This document shows positions 1 through 6,428 of a stretch of 64,000 nucleotides of DNA, piece by piece (the first letter of the stretch is position 1; each line of letters opens with the position of its first letter). A program made the translations under genes and the position numbers. Source of the DNA: Lachnospiraceae bacterium (GTDB taxonomy: Bacteria; Bacillota; Clostridia; Lachnospirales; Lachnospiraceae); assembly GCA_017411305.1 (NCBI GenBank), contig JAFQQI010000105.1, forward strand, positions 1 to 64,000, written 5' to 3'. The notes under the pieces are model-generated. The model was not told where the DNA came from, searched no databases, and saw only the letters and a program-made list of their open reading frames with translations.

Positions 1-41
1 ACAGAATAAATAAATTTATGTTTTCACAAACTGGCAAGCAG

Positions 42-141
42 TGCCCGTTGGTACCAACTAAGGGCAAAGGCTTGTTGGGGCATATCCCCAATCCCCATAG
101 AACAGTCATTAATAATGACTGGCTACGCACTCACATGTGAG
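42..141. other. Cluster of four palindromes, possible transfer origin or structured site
   Basis: Four inverted repeats follow one another within 100 bases. They are TGCCC-GTTGGTACCAAC-taa-GGGCA (42-66), TTGGGGcatatCCCCAA (75-91), CAGTCATTaatAATGACTG (103-121) and CTCACATGTGAG (130-141). No gene is visible here. Dense hairpins of this kind are typical of origins of transfer, single-strand origins or recombination sites of mobile elements, and the neighbourhood is accessory in character. The assignment as an oriT-like site is inference; no relaxase gene is in the window. Confidence 0.4.
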
Positions 142-171
142 CACTGAATACAAACATTATTCTTCACAAAT

Positions 172-212
172 CAAAAACGGCAATTACCCAAATCTTTAAT
201 CAGGTAATTGCC
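172..212 (-). terminator. Rho-independent terminator
   Basis: On the minus strand GGCAATTACC pairs perfectly with GGTAATTGCC (203-212 with 179-188) across a 14-nt loop and is followed by GTTTTTG. It lies 11 bases after the stop of the 57-codon ORF at 224-397, which supports that ORF being transcribed. Confidence 0.8.
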
Positions 213-223
213 ATTTATTGTAA

Positions 224-397
224 CTATTGTAATTTTTGAATTAATTCTTCAATTCTATCACTTATTGTTCCTGTACATAAATTTCCAAGCATTATTCCGA
301 TTACTAAAGTTGCTGTAATACTACTTGCCCCCTTGTTCATTAGATATTGGGTAATCTCATCTATTGAAATCTCTCTTTTCTTTCCTTCCTCCATCAT
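224..397 (-). CDS. Small hypothetical protein, 57 aa
   Basis: The reading frame starts MMEEGKKREISIDEITQYL and ends RIEELIQKLQ. The middle (about residues 23-45) is uncharged and fairly hydrophobic, between two charged helical ends, so a small membrane-associated or helical protein is possible. The start is one of two adjacent ATG codons. A weak purine stretch (GAAGAGAG) lies about 12 bases upstream. A strong intrinsic terminator follows directly, which is the best evidence that it is real. I do not recognise the family. It is the only gene-like item next to the palindrome cluster at 42-141 and may belong to the same accessory element. Confidence 0.45.
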   Translation of the reverse strand: MMEEGKKREISIDEITQYLMNKGASSITATLVIGIMLGNLCTGTISDRIEELIQKLQ

Positions 398-760
398 AAA
401 CGAATAAGTCTCTCTTCAATATGTAAATCTCCTATATGTAGTATCTTTTGCTCAAAAAACTTCTTTCTCTTTATTATTTGTCAACTCTTCTTCCATATTT
501 TTTATATAAATAATTCTATTTTGGAAGGAAACCAACATGAAAAACATCATTGACATTATACTAATAACTTTTATTTCAATCGCACACCATCACTTACATA
601 TACTATACGCAATGAACTTTCTTTTCAAATTATTATCATATACAGCATCTCAACCATATAGTACATACTTTTCTATTTTAGCCAATATAATAGATTGGTT
701 GCTATATCAGTCAAATAATACGACCTAATAAAAGTGTTTTCGTCCCCTCTTCTTTACTCA
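398..760. other. Gene-poor AT-rich interval
   Basis: This stretch separates the small ORF at 224-397 from the terminator of the DUF3990 module. It is strongly AT-rich and holds one unconvincing plus-strand frame (537-728, 63 codons) behind a GGAAGG sequence. I see no convincing promoter or RNA gene here. Confidence 0.4.
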
Positions 761-795
761 ATAAAAACACCAACATATCATTCAATGATAGTTGG
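761..795 (-). terminator. Terminator of the first DUF3990 module
   Basis: On the minus strand CCAAC and TATCAT pair with ATGATA and GTTGG (770-795), and the stem is followed by TGTTTTTATT. It lies 11 bases beyond the stop of the last gene of the module. Confidence 0.65.
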
Positions 796-805
796 CATTT
801 CTCAC

Positions 806-1003
806 TTATTGCATCTTATCAGATAACATTTCTCTCATCATTCTATTCATTCTTGTCGAAACATCTTCTGTAATAAGTTCCACTCCAATTTTCTTTTCCA
901 AAAACATTCTTAATATTTCTTCATTTGGAAAATCACTCTTTTCATCTAATATTGCTTTTACATAATTCAATAACGCAATATCTCTATACTCTCTGTCTGT
1001 CAT
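806..1003 (-). CDS. Small hypothetical protein at end of DUF3990 module, 65 aa
   Basis: The protein is a short, charged, probably all-helical polypeptide (start MTDREYRDIALLNYVKAI). A longer frame reaches 1048 and overlaps the upstream gene by 17 bases, but GGTGA lies just before the ATG at 1003, so the shorter form is preferred. It is the fourth gene of the first module and has no counterpart in the second copy, where sequence similarity stops at the end of the preceding gene. Its size and helical character resemble the DUF3791 proteins upstream, but I cannot assign it to that family. A partner or antitoxin-like role is possible from context only. Confidence 0.6.
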   Translation of the reverse strand: MTDREYRDIALLNYVKAILDEKSDFPNEEILRMFLEKKIGVELITEDVSTRMNRMMREMLSDKMQ

Positions 1004-1031
1004 CTTATTCACCTTTCTTTTTGTCTCTTGT

Positions 1032-1265
1032 TCACTTTTCGTAACCACTCATTTCATTTTTCATCCCGTACTCTTCCATAAGATCTTTCGATAAATACTG
1101 TTCACTCATACAGTGCATGTCTGAACTTCCTTCCCGCATAAGCTCATATACTTTGGACTTGTAAAAAAAAGCAAGTGCATCATCTAATGACAAATGATTC
1201 TCTTCTGCAAACAGTACCACAACACGGGCATATTTTTTTTGTAGCAAAATGGGATTGGCATTCAC
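1032..1265 (-). CDS. DUF3791-like small protein, module copy 1 (77 aa)
   Basis: The protein begins MNANPILLQKKYARVVVLF and contains the segment DALAFFYKSKVYELMREG followed by SSDMHCMS, a pattern I associate with the second type of DUF3791-family proteins that sit beside DUF3990. It starts inside the end of the DUF3990 gene (4-base overlap), a sign of translational coupling. A diverged copy lies at 4143-4361 and differs at several residues and over its last 15 or so positions. Its function is unknown. The fixed pairing with a putative ADP-ribosyltransferase-fold protein suggests a partner role, such as an inhibitor, by inference. Confidence 0.75.
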   Translation of the reverse strand: MNANPILLQKKYARVVVLFAEENHLSLDDALAFFYKSKVYELMREGSSDMHCMSEQYLSKDLMEEYGMKNEMSGYEK

Positions 1266-1732
1266 AGTACTTCACTCCCTTCAAACATCAAGCTCTCCAA
1301 AGCTTTTTCCGTCCTTAAGCATATTTGTAAATTAGGCTTCTCATAGCGTAAACGACTAATTGCTTCGTTCTTATCAATTAGTCCTTCAAAAAACAGTTCT
1401 ACTGTGTTAAATACTTTATCATTCGCTACACCACCAATTACAACATCATAATCCGTGGTATCGTCACCTCTTCGACAATTTAAAATAAACTCCAGCCATT
1501 CTTCGGAATATGAATCGAATCTTATTACCTTCAAATTTTGCAGTTTTTCCTCATCAAAGAGGTAGCGCGAAATAACCCCTTCTTTGCCACGCCTCTTAAA
1601 CTTTCCGCACCATTTTTCTGCTTGTTCATAGATAGGTGTAGTATAGAAACCTCGTCCAAAATCCACATTATCTCTGGAATGCTTTAAGTCAGGTTTTGAT
1701 ATTTCCAAATAAGAACCATGGTACAAAATCAT
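1262..1732 (-). CDS. DUF3990 protein, ADP-ribosyltransferase-like, module copy 1 (156 aa)
   Basis: The start LYHGS (H5) and the FGRGFYTT segment (residues 25-32, Y30) match the first two motifs of the PARP-type H-Y-E ADP-ribosyltransferase fold. The YDVVIGGVANDKVF stretch (95-108) is the hallmark I associate with DUF3990. A glutamate in NTVELFFEG (E112 or E116) could serve as the third residue. There is no signal peptide, so it should act in the cytoplasm. It overlaps both neighbours by four bases, giving a tight DUF3791-DUF3990-DUF3791 unit. The copy at 4358-4828 is identical at all but two residues. Family assignment comes from motif memory; enzymatic activity and a toxin role are inferences. 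Confidence 0.8.
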   Translation of the reverse strand: MILYHGSYLEISKPDLKHSRDNVDFGRGFYTTPIYEQAEKWCGKFKRRGKEGVISRYLFDEEKLQNLKVIRFDSYSEEWLEFILNCRRGDDTTDYDVVIGGVANDKVFNTVELFFEGLIDKNEAISRLRYEKPNLQICLRTEKALESLMFEGSEVL

Positions 1733-1956
1733 TCTATTACTCCACTCTCCTTCATAAACTCAACAATATCGTTCACTATATATTCCTTACTCTGTGTATG
1801 AAGCATTTCATATTCCGGAACAATATAGGAATTCAAAATATCACTCTCTTCTGTCAGTAGCTTATATACTTCCCCCGCATCTCGTCCCAGAAAACTCGCA
1901 ACATTTTCAATACAAAATATTGCAAACTCAAGTTCATTACTATCTTTAATATTCAT
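1729..1956 (-). CDS. DUF3791 small protein, module copy 1 (75 aa)
   Basis: The segment GEVYKLLTEESDILNSYIVP followed by EYEMLHTQSKEYIVNDI is characteristic of DUF3791. The gene is the first of the module and overlaps the DUF3990 gene by four bases. The frame can open at a GTG three bases upstream, but AGGA is better placed for the ATG at 1956. The second copy (4825-5052) differs at only three residues. Small helical proteins encoded directly before an ADP-ribosyltransferase-fold protein often act as antitoxins or immunity partners; here that is inference. The upstream region is shared with copy 2 for about 90 bases, so both copies probably carry the same promoter. Confidence 0.75.
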   Translation of the reverse strand: MNIKDSNELEFAIFCIENVASFLGRDAGEVYKLLTEESDILNSYIVPEYEMLHTQSKEYIVNDIVEFMKESGVIE

Positions 1957-2089
1957 CACATTTCCTGCCTTAAGACAAACAAATATTTTCTATTACTGAT
2001 AACTGATATTATCATACAACAAAATAATGGATTTATCCACCAATACTTCTGACAAATTCTAGTCTCACTTTTTCTGACGAACTTCTGCA

Positions 2090-2178
2090 TTTTCCCAAAA
2101 TCGTTAATTTCAATGTATCGTTTTTCTGCAAATTCGTCATTTTCATTTTGGCGTTTTCCTGCAAAATCGTTAATTTCG
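2090..2178. repeat. Array of three 33-bp-period repeats, array 1
   Basis: The core CAAAATCGT (CAAATTCGT in the middle unit) starts at 2096, 2129 and 2162, exactly 33 bases apart. It is embedded in a loose consensus TTTTCTGCAAAATCGT followed by an AATTTC stretch. Thirty-three bases is about three turns of B-DNA and also eleven codons; on the minus strand the three units stay open in one frame. The array lies between module copy 1 and the truncated deacetylase. A sister array lies at 3965-4055. Confidence 0.7.
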
Positions 2179-2218
2179 GATAGCGGCTACCTTTCTTTTT
2201 GTTGTATTTTTACCGCTA

Positions 2219-2509
2219 TTAACTATTCCCCCACGCAGCGTCAAAAGTGAGCGCAATTTTAGGTTCTTTACATTCAACGCAATAAATGGGTAATTCTTTA
2301 CCATTCACGCTGTTGCTTACTGTAACAGTGCTGCTTACCGTTACCAGCACTCCCCGAAGCACTGCAAATGCAGCAAGCGCGAATACTCCATATTTTAACC
2401 CAATCACCAAACGTTGTTTTGCATACTCCTCGCAGCTTTGTCCTTCCTGCTTTGGCGGAAAAGGTCTGATACTTTTAATCCTGTCTATGTACTCTCTATA
2501 TTTTTTCAC
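2219..2509 (-). pseudogene. Truncated polysaccharide deacetylase (PdaB-like)
   Basis: The remnant has a basic N-terminus, a membrane segment (around LKYGVFALAAFAVLRGVLV), then NGKELPIYCVECKEPKIALTFDAAWG. The last part is the first catalytic motif of NodB-type polysaccharide deacetylases of the sporulation-associated PdaB group. The frame then ends at a stop (GNS), so nearly the whole catalytic domain is missing. A GTG at 2509 with GGGGGA upstream is the likely start; the ATG at 2524 lies inside the preceding terminator. The break coincides with the AT-rich repeat array, suggesting disruption by a rearrangement or insertion that also brought module copy 1. Confidence 0.75.
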
Positions 2510-2510
2510 A

Positions 2511-2553
2511 CAAAAATCCCCCACATAACTGTTATTACAGTTTATGTGAGGGA
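2511..2553 (-). terminator. Terminator after the DUF4143 ATPase gene
   Basis: TCCCTCACATAA (2542-2553 read on the minus strand) pairs with TTATGTGGGGGA and is followed by TTTTTG. About 60 bases including this hairpin are repeated almost exactly at 4061-4120, another sign of duplication in this region. Confidence 0.75.
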
Positions 2554-2619
2554 TAGTTTGTCACATGCAATGCATTTTTATTATTTTATTTGCTCATTGT
2601 GCCACATCTCTTTTATCAA

Positions 2620-3951
2620 TCACTTTATAAACGGCAGCAAGTACACCGGCATCATTAATATGTCCTTATCTTTCTTCAAATCTTTAGTATATACCAGATA
2701 CTTTTCCAAAATCCGTTCAGAATATTTCTCCGAAAAAGCATCTAATGACTTATGCGTGTTATAGCCGGATGATTTTACTTCTATGGGACATATTTTATTT
2801 TTCTTTGACAGTAGGAAATCAATTTCATAATTATGCTTTGACTTCTCATTTAAAAAAGTATGATAATATAAGACATGTCCATTTACAGATAAAATCTGTG
2901 CCACAATATTTTCATAAACGTATCCCAAGTTGACACTGAGCTTTTCACTTAATAGCTTTTCATAAATAATATTTTCTGTAAAATCTTTATCTTTAAAAAT
3001 TAATGTAGTCAAAAGGCCCGTGTCTGCCAAAAACAATTTAAATCTTCTTAGATCTTTTGCATTGGCCAGTCCAACATTAGGGTCATTGGCATGATACGCA
3101 ATCTGAACAGTTCTGGAATCTACCATATCCGAAATTAATTCCAGCACAGTATCAGCTCTTTCACCGCTTAAAACACCGGATACCTGATAGCGGGATGCAT
3201 TGGTATTAAGCTGTGCCGGTATTGCATCAAATAGCATGGATATTCTTCCGGACGTATCTATCTTTCTGAAATCATCCTCATACAACTTTAAGATATCTCT
3301 CTTAACTTCGTCCACTTTTCTGAAATTATTGGTCTCAATATATGCTTCAACTGCCTGTGGCATACCGCCAACCAGCATATATAATCGAAAATCTCTCATA
3401 AGTTTACGATGCACTGCATCTCCCAGAGAAGTCTGTTTTTCAAAAACACTGGTCAAAAGCTTTGATGTGGTTGTATCGCCTGTCGCCCACAAAAATTCTT
3501 CAAAGTCCATAGGGAACATACTCATCTTGCGCTCTTCACTGGGAATCAGTATGTCCTTAATATTTTTTTGAATAGAAATCAAGGAACCGGTCTCAATGTA
3601 ATCATATCTGTGATCCTTTACCAAATGTTTAATTGCCTGGCGCGCCATAGGACATAACTGTACTTCATCAAAAATAATAACCGAATCCCTTTCATGTAAA
3701 TCCGTTTTGTATATCAGTTGCAGTCTAAGGAATATATAATCCAAATCTGAAATATCATCAAACAGTTCCCGCACCTCTTTGGATGCTTTGGAAAAATCTA
3801 TCAGTATATAACTTTTATATGCTTCTTTCGCAAAGGCTTCTGCTACGGTTGACTTTCCGATTCGTCTTGCTCCTTCAATCAGAAGAGCTGTTTTACCATC
3901 CGATTCCTTCTTCCATTCCCAAAGTTTATTACAAATCTTTCGCTGAAACAT
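2620..3951 (-). CDS. AAA_14/DUF4143-family ATPase (443 aa)
   Basis: The N-terminal half is a P-loop ATPase with Walker A EGARRIGKST (residues 26-35) and Walker B VIIFDE (91-96). The C-terminal half carries the DUF4143 fold, which resembles PD-(D/E)XK nucleases; the segment NYEIDFLLSKKNKICPIEVK fits the D-x(n)-E-x-K pattern. These predicted cytoplasmic proteins are very common in Bacteroidetes and Clostridia genomes, often in several copies, and no cellular role is established. Here it stands alone between two near-identical DUF3990 modules, directly downstream of three 33-bp repeats and ahead of its own terminator. Either a defence-type or a mobile accessory role is possible; both are inference. 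Confidence 0.85.
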   Translation of the reverse strand: MFQRKICNKLWEWKKESDGKTALLIEGARRIGKSTVAEAFAKEAYKSYILIDFSKASKEVRELFDDISDLDYIFLRLQLIYKTDLHERDSVIIFDEVQLCPMARQAIKHLVKDHRYDYIETGSLISIQKNIKDILIPSEERKMSMFPMDFEEFLWATGDTTTSKLLTSVFEKQTSLGDAVHRKLMRDFRLYMLVGGMPQAVEAYIETNNFRKVDEVKRDILKLYEDDFRKIDTSGRISMLFDAIPAQLNTNASRYQVSGVLSGERADTVLELISDMVDSRTVQIAYHANDPNVGLANAKDLRRFKLFLADTGLLTTLIFKDKDFTENIIYEKLLSEKLSVNLGYVYENIVAQILSVNGHVLYYHTFLNEKSKHNYEIDFLLSKKNKICPIEVKSSGYNTHKSLDAFSEKYSERILEKYLVYTKDLKKDKDILMMPVYLLPFIK

Positions 3952-3964
3952 AGATATTTCCCGC

Positions 3965-4055
3965 CCTTCTGCAAAATCGTTGTTTTTATTTTAGCTCTTT
4001 TCTGCAAAATCGTCAATTTCATTTTCTTGTTTTTACGCAAAATCGTCATTTTCCC
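3965..4055. repeat. Array of three 33-bp-period repeats, array 2
   Basis: CAAAATCGT begins at 3972, 4005 and 4038, again spaced exactly 33 bases, with the same flanking TTTTCTG and AATTTCATTTT context as array 1. The array occupies the whole 5' leader of the DUF4143 ATPase gene, whose ATG is at 3951. One minus-strand frame through it encodes a 17-codon peptide (MTILRKNKKIDDFAEKS) that stops before the ATPase start. A binding-site array or leader function is plausible. Confidence 0.7.
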
Positions 4056-4060
4056 TTGTG

Positions 4061-4103
4061 CAAAAATCCCCCACGTAAACTATTATTACAGTCTATGTGA
4101 GGG
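4061..4103 (-). terminator. Terminator of the second DUF3990 module
   Basis: TCCCTCACATAG pairs with ACGTGGGGGA around a short loop and runs into TTTTTG on the minus strand. It is a near-copy of the hairpin at 2511-2553 and lies 40 bases after the last gene of module copy 2. Confidence 0.75.
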
Positions 4104-4142
4104 ATAGTTTGTCACATGCAATATTTTGTCTAAAAAGAAGTA

Positions 4143-4361
4143 TTACATTCTGCGCTCTCTTTCATACTCCTCCGAAAGGTCTTTGGATAAATACTGATCA
4201 CTCATGCAGTGCATGTCTGAACTTCCTTCCCGCATAAGTTCATATACCTTGGACTCATAAAAAAAAGCAAGTGCATCATCTAAAGACAAATAATTCTCTT
4301 CTGCAAACAGTTCCACAACACGGGCATATTTTTTTTGTAGCAAAATGGGATTGGCATTCAC
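4143..4361 (-). CDS. DUF3791-like small protein, module copy 2 (72 aa)
   Basis: This is a copy of the gene at 1032-1265. The first 55 or so residues match except for scattered changes, for example VVELF for VVVLF and FYESK for FYKSK. The C-terminus is different (SEEYERERRM), because homology between the two modules stops here. It overlaps the DUF3990 gene by four bases and is the last gene of this copy; the small fourth gene of copy 1 is absent. The concentration of changes in this partner, compared with two in the DUF3990 protein, hints that the pairings may be diverging. Function unknown. Confidence 0.75.
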   Translation of the reverse strand: MNANPILLQKKYARVVELFAEENYLSLDDALAFFYESKVYELMREGSSDMHCMSDQYLSKDLSEEYERERRM

Positions 4362-4828
4362 AGTACTTCACTCCCTTCAAACCGCAAACTCTCCAAAGCT
4401 TTTTCCGTCCTTAAGCATATTTGTAAATTAGGCTTCTCATAGCGTAAACGACTAATTGCTTCGTTCTTATCAATTAGTCCTTCAAAAAACAATTCTACTG
4501 TGTTAAATACTTTATCATTCGCCACGCCACCAATTACAACATCATAATCCGTAGTATCGTCACCTCTTCGACAATTTAAAATAAACTCCAGCCATTCTTC
4601 GGAATATGAATCGAATCTTATTACCTTCAAATTTTGCAGTTTTTCCTCATCAAAGAGGTAGCGTGAAATAACCCCTTCTTTGCCACGCCGCTTAAACTTT
4701 CCACACCATTTTTCTGCCTGTTCGTAGATAGGTGTAGTATAGAAGCCTCGTCCAAAATCCACATTATCTCTGGAATGCTCTAAGTCAGGTTTTGATATTT
4801 CCAAATAAGAACCATGATACAAAATCAT
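4358..4828 (-). CDS. DUF3990 protein, ADP-ribosyltransferase-like, module copy 2 (156 aa)
   Basis: It is identical to the protein at 1262-1732 apart from E18 for K18 and R149 for M149. The H5, FGRGFYTT and YDVVIGGVANDKVF motifs are all kept, so both copies should be functional if either is. Most nucleotide differences are synonymous, as expected for a fairly recent duplication under purifying selection. Four-base overlaps with both flanking genes are preserved. As with copy 1, the ADP-ribosyltransferase fold is read from motifs and any toxin role is inferred from the operon shape. Confidence 0.8.
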   Translation of the reverse strand: MILYHGSYLEISKPDLEHSRDNVDFGRGFYTTPIYEQAEKWCGKFKRRGKEGVISRYLFDEEKLQNLKVIRFDSYSEEWLEFILNCRRGDDTTDYDVVIGGVANDKVFNTVELFFEGLIDKNEAISRLRYEKPNLQICLRTEKALESLRFEGSEVL

Positions 4829-5052
4829 TTTATTACTCCGCTTTCCTTCATAAACTCAACAATATCGTTCACTATATATTCCTTACTCTGTGTATGAAGC
4901 ATTTCATATTCCGGAACAATATAGGAATTCAAAATATCGCTCTCTTCTGTCAGCAGCTTATATACTTCCCTCGCATCTCGTCCCAGAAAACCCGCAACAT
5001 TTTCAATACAAAATATTGCAAACTCAAGTTCATTACTATCTTTAATATTCAT
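4825..5052 (-). CDS. DUF3791 small protein, module copy 2 (75 aa)
   Basis: It differs from the copy at 1729-1956 by three residues (VAGFLG, DAREV and the final lysine). It has the same AGGA-ATG start context, the same overlap with the DUF3990 gene and about 90 bases of shared upstream sequence (to roughly 5140). It opens the second module. Together with the matching terminators, this argues that the unit duplicated as a block of about 1 kb with its promoter. Confidence 0.75.
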   Translation of the reverse strand: MNIKDSNELEFAIFCIENVAGFLGRDAREVYKLLTEESDILNSYIVPEYEMLHTQSKEYIVNDIVEFMKESGVIK

Positions 5053-5164
5053 CACATTTCCTGCCTTAAGACAAACAAATATTTCTATTACCGATAACTG
5101 ATATTATCATACAACAAAATAGTGGATTTATCCATAAATACTTCGAACATATTGTAACCAAACT

Positions 5165-6013
5165 TTACTTATTTTTCTTCCCCGTAAGCAATCGAATTAC
5201 TCCGCAAACCAACAGTCCGGCCGCAGCAGAACCTCCGAACGCTATAAGTGCCATTAAAATAAGAATTCCCACTATCTGTCCCGTTGTAAACATATCCATA
5301 TTATCATAAGCCCACGTACCTATGTTTCCGTCCAGCCAATTCATAATCGGCATAAATAACAGCACAACAGACATAATTACAATTCCGATATATACAATGA
5401 ACGGTACATGAATGTCCTTCAGCTTTTTAAACCGGATAAAGAAAGTGCGGTTGCACATAATCCGTATCAGACCAAAAATTGTGTAATATCCCATCAGCGT
5501 CAATACAATAACAATTGCCGCGCCGATATCTCCCAATCCGCTTCCGATTAAAATGTAGAAAAGGGTAAGTACACACAATGCCAATATGGTACCAATAATA
5601 CCTGCTACACAGGCTGCATTACGTCCCGCCTTTTTGGCTGCCTTACCAATATCTGAAGGATTTTTTGCATATTCTGCCGCAAAAGTACCTGCTGCCACTG
5701 CACCGATTCCGAGTCCTACGGCTTTTGCAGCATCCTTCATCATTTTTTCATTTCCTTCTTCAAATACCCGTTTGCATTCCTGCATGCCTTTGTCATATGC
5801 TTCGTATACAACATCGGAATAAGAAGGTCCCGTATCCTGGGGGCTTTCTTCATCCAGTCCCCAAAACTCCCTGAATTTCTCTTCGTCTGTTTTGAGGCGT
5901 ATGTACTGTCCGTCTTTTATTTTTTTATGGGGTTTCCCATCCTTCCATCCGTACTCATGTCCATAACCATCTGTGTGTCCGTTTGGCATAAATCCATATT
6001 TATCTTTTTGCAT
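5165..6013 (-). CDS. Hypothetical membrane protein of the ClpX-like module (282 aa)
   Basis: The first half is soluble and rich in G, Y, K and D (GHTDGYGHEYGWKDGKPHK), followed by an alanine/glycine-rich segment (AAKAVGLGIGAVAAGTFAAE). Four or so hydrophobic helices follow, from about residue 135 to the end, finishing in a basic tail (TGKKNK). The ribosome site GGGAGG abuts the first in-frame ATG (6019), so the ATG at 6013 is the proper start. It is the last gene of a three-gene operon after a ClpX-like ATPase and a 117-aa protein. I do not recognise the family. It could be the membrane substrate or anchor of the unfoldase, by inference. Confidence 0.75.
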   Translation of the reverse strand: MQKDKYGFMPNGHTDGYGHEYGWKDGKPHKKIKDGQYIRLKTDEEKFREFWGLDEESPQDTGPSYSDVVYEAYDKGMQECKRVFEEGNEKMMKDAAKAVGLGIGAVAAGTFAAEYAKNPSDIGKAAKKAGRNAACVAGIIGTILALCVLTLFYILIGSGLGDIGAAIVIVLTLMGYYTIFGLIRIMCNRTFFIRFKKLKDIHVPFIVYIGIVIMSVVLLFMPIMNWLDGNIGTWAYDNMDMFTTGQIVGILILMALIAFGGSAAAGLLVCGVIRLLTGKKNK

Positions 6014-6031
6014 TTTCATCCTCCCAACATT

Positions 6032-6385
6032 CTACTGTAATGTTTCGTATAAATTCTCCAATTCCATCCGGCTGTTCACATACAACTGCATCAGTCTGCT
6101 TAACACCATCATAACATTCATTACTTCTTCTTCGTTTTTCTGCGATGGCAGCTTCCACACCGGTGACAATATTTTCACGATACGTGCTTCCGCATCTACT
6201 TTATATTTGGGTACATACTCAAACTCTCCCCGTTTCATTCTTTCTGCAAAAACCTTTGTAGGATTTTCAATCATAAAGTCACGTTCCAGCACATCCCGAA
6301 GCTCCGGTATCCGGCTACTGCTCTCGGGAACAATTTCTATCCTGGTTCCCGCATAAGGTTTTTCCCTGATTTCCACATGTAACAT
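6032..6385 (-). CDS. Hypothetical protein of the ClpX-like module (117 aa)
   Basis: It is a small soluble protein beginning MLHVEIREKPYAGTRIEIVP with a mixed alpha/beta pattern in the first half and a long amphipathic helix at the C-terminus (about residues 85-117, VMNVMMVLSRLMQLYVNSRM). AGGAGG lies nine bases before the start. It sits between the ClpX-like ATPase (43-base gap) and the membrane protein (18-base gap), so the three are almost certainly co-transcribed. I do not recognise a family. An adaptor or substrate-presenting role for the neighbouring unfoldase would fit its size and position, but nothing in the sequence proves it. Confidence 0.75.
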   Translation of the reverse strand: MLHVEIREKPYAGTRIEIVPESSSRIPELRDVLERDFMIENPTKVFAERMKRGEFEYVPKYKVDAEARIVKILSPVWKLPSQKNEEEVMNVMMVLSRLMQLYVNSRMELENLYETLQ

Positions 6386-6428
6386 TCCGTAATTCCTCCT
6401 TTGTTTTCTGCCTTCTCTTGGCTTTGGA

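Noticed and set aside
537..728. 63-codon plus-strand frame behind a GGAAGG sequence
   Set aside because: Composition is that of translated AT-rich intergenic DNA, no family is recognisable, and no terminator or partner gene supports it.
2090..4055. The 33-bp-period repeats as a CRISPR array
   Set aside because: Only about ten bases of each unit are conserved, there are three units per array, no separate unique spacers, and no cas genes.
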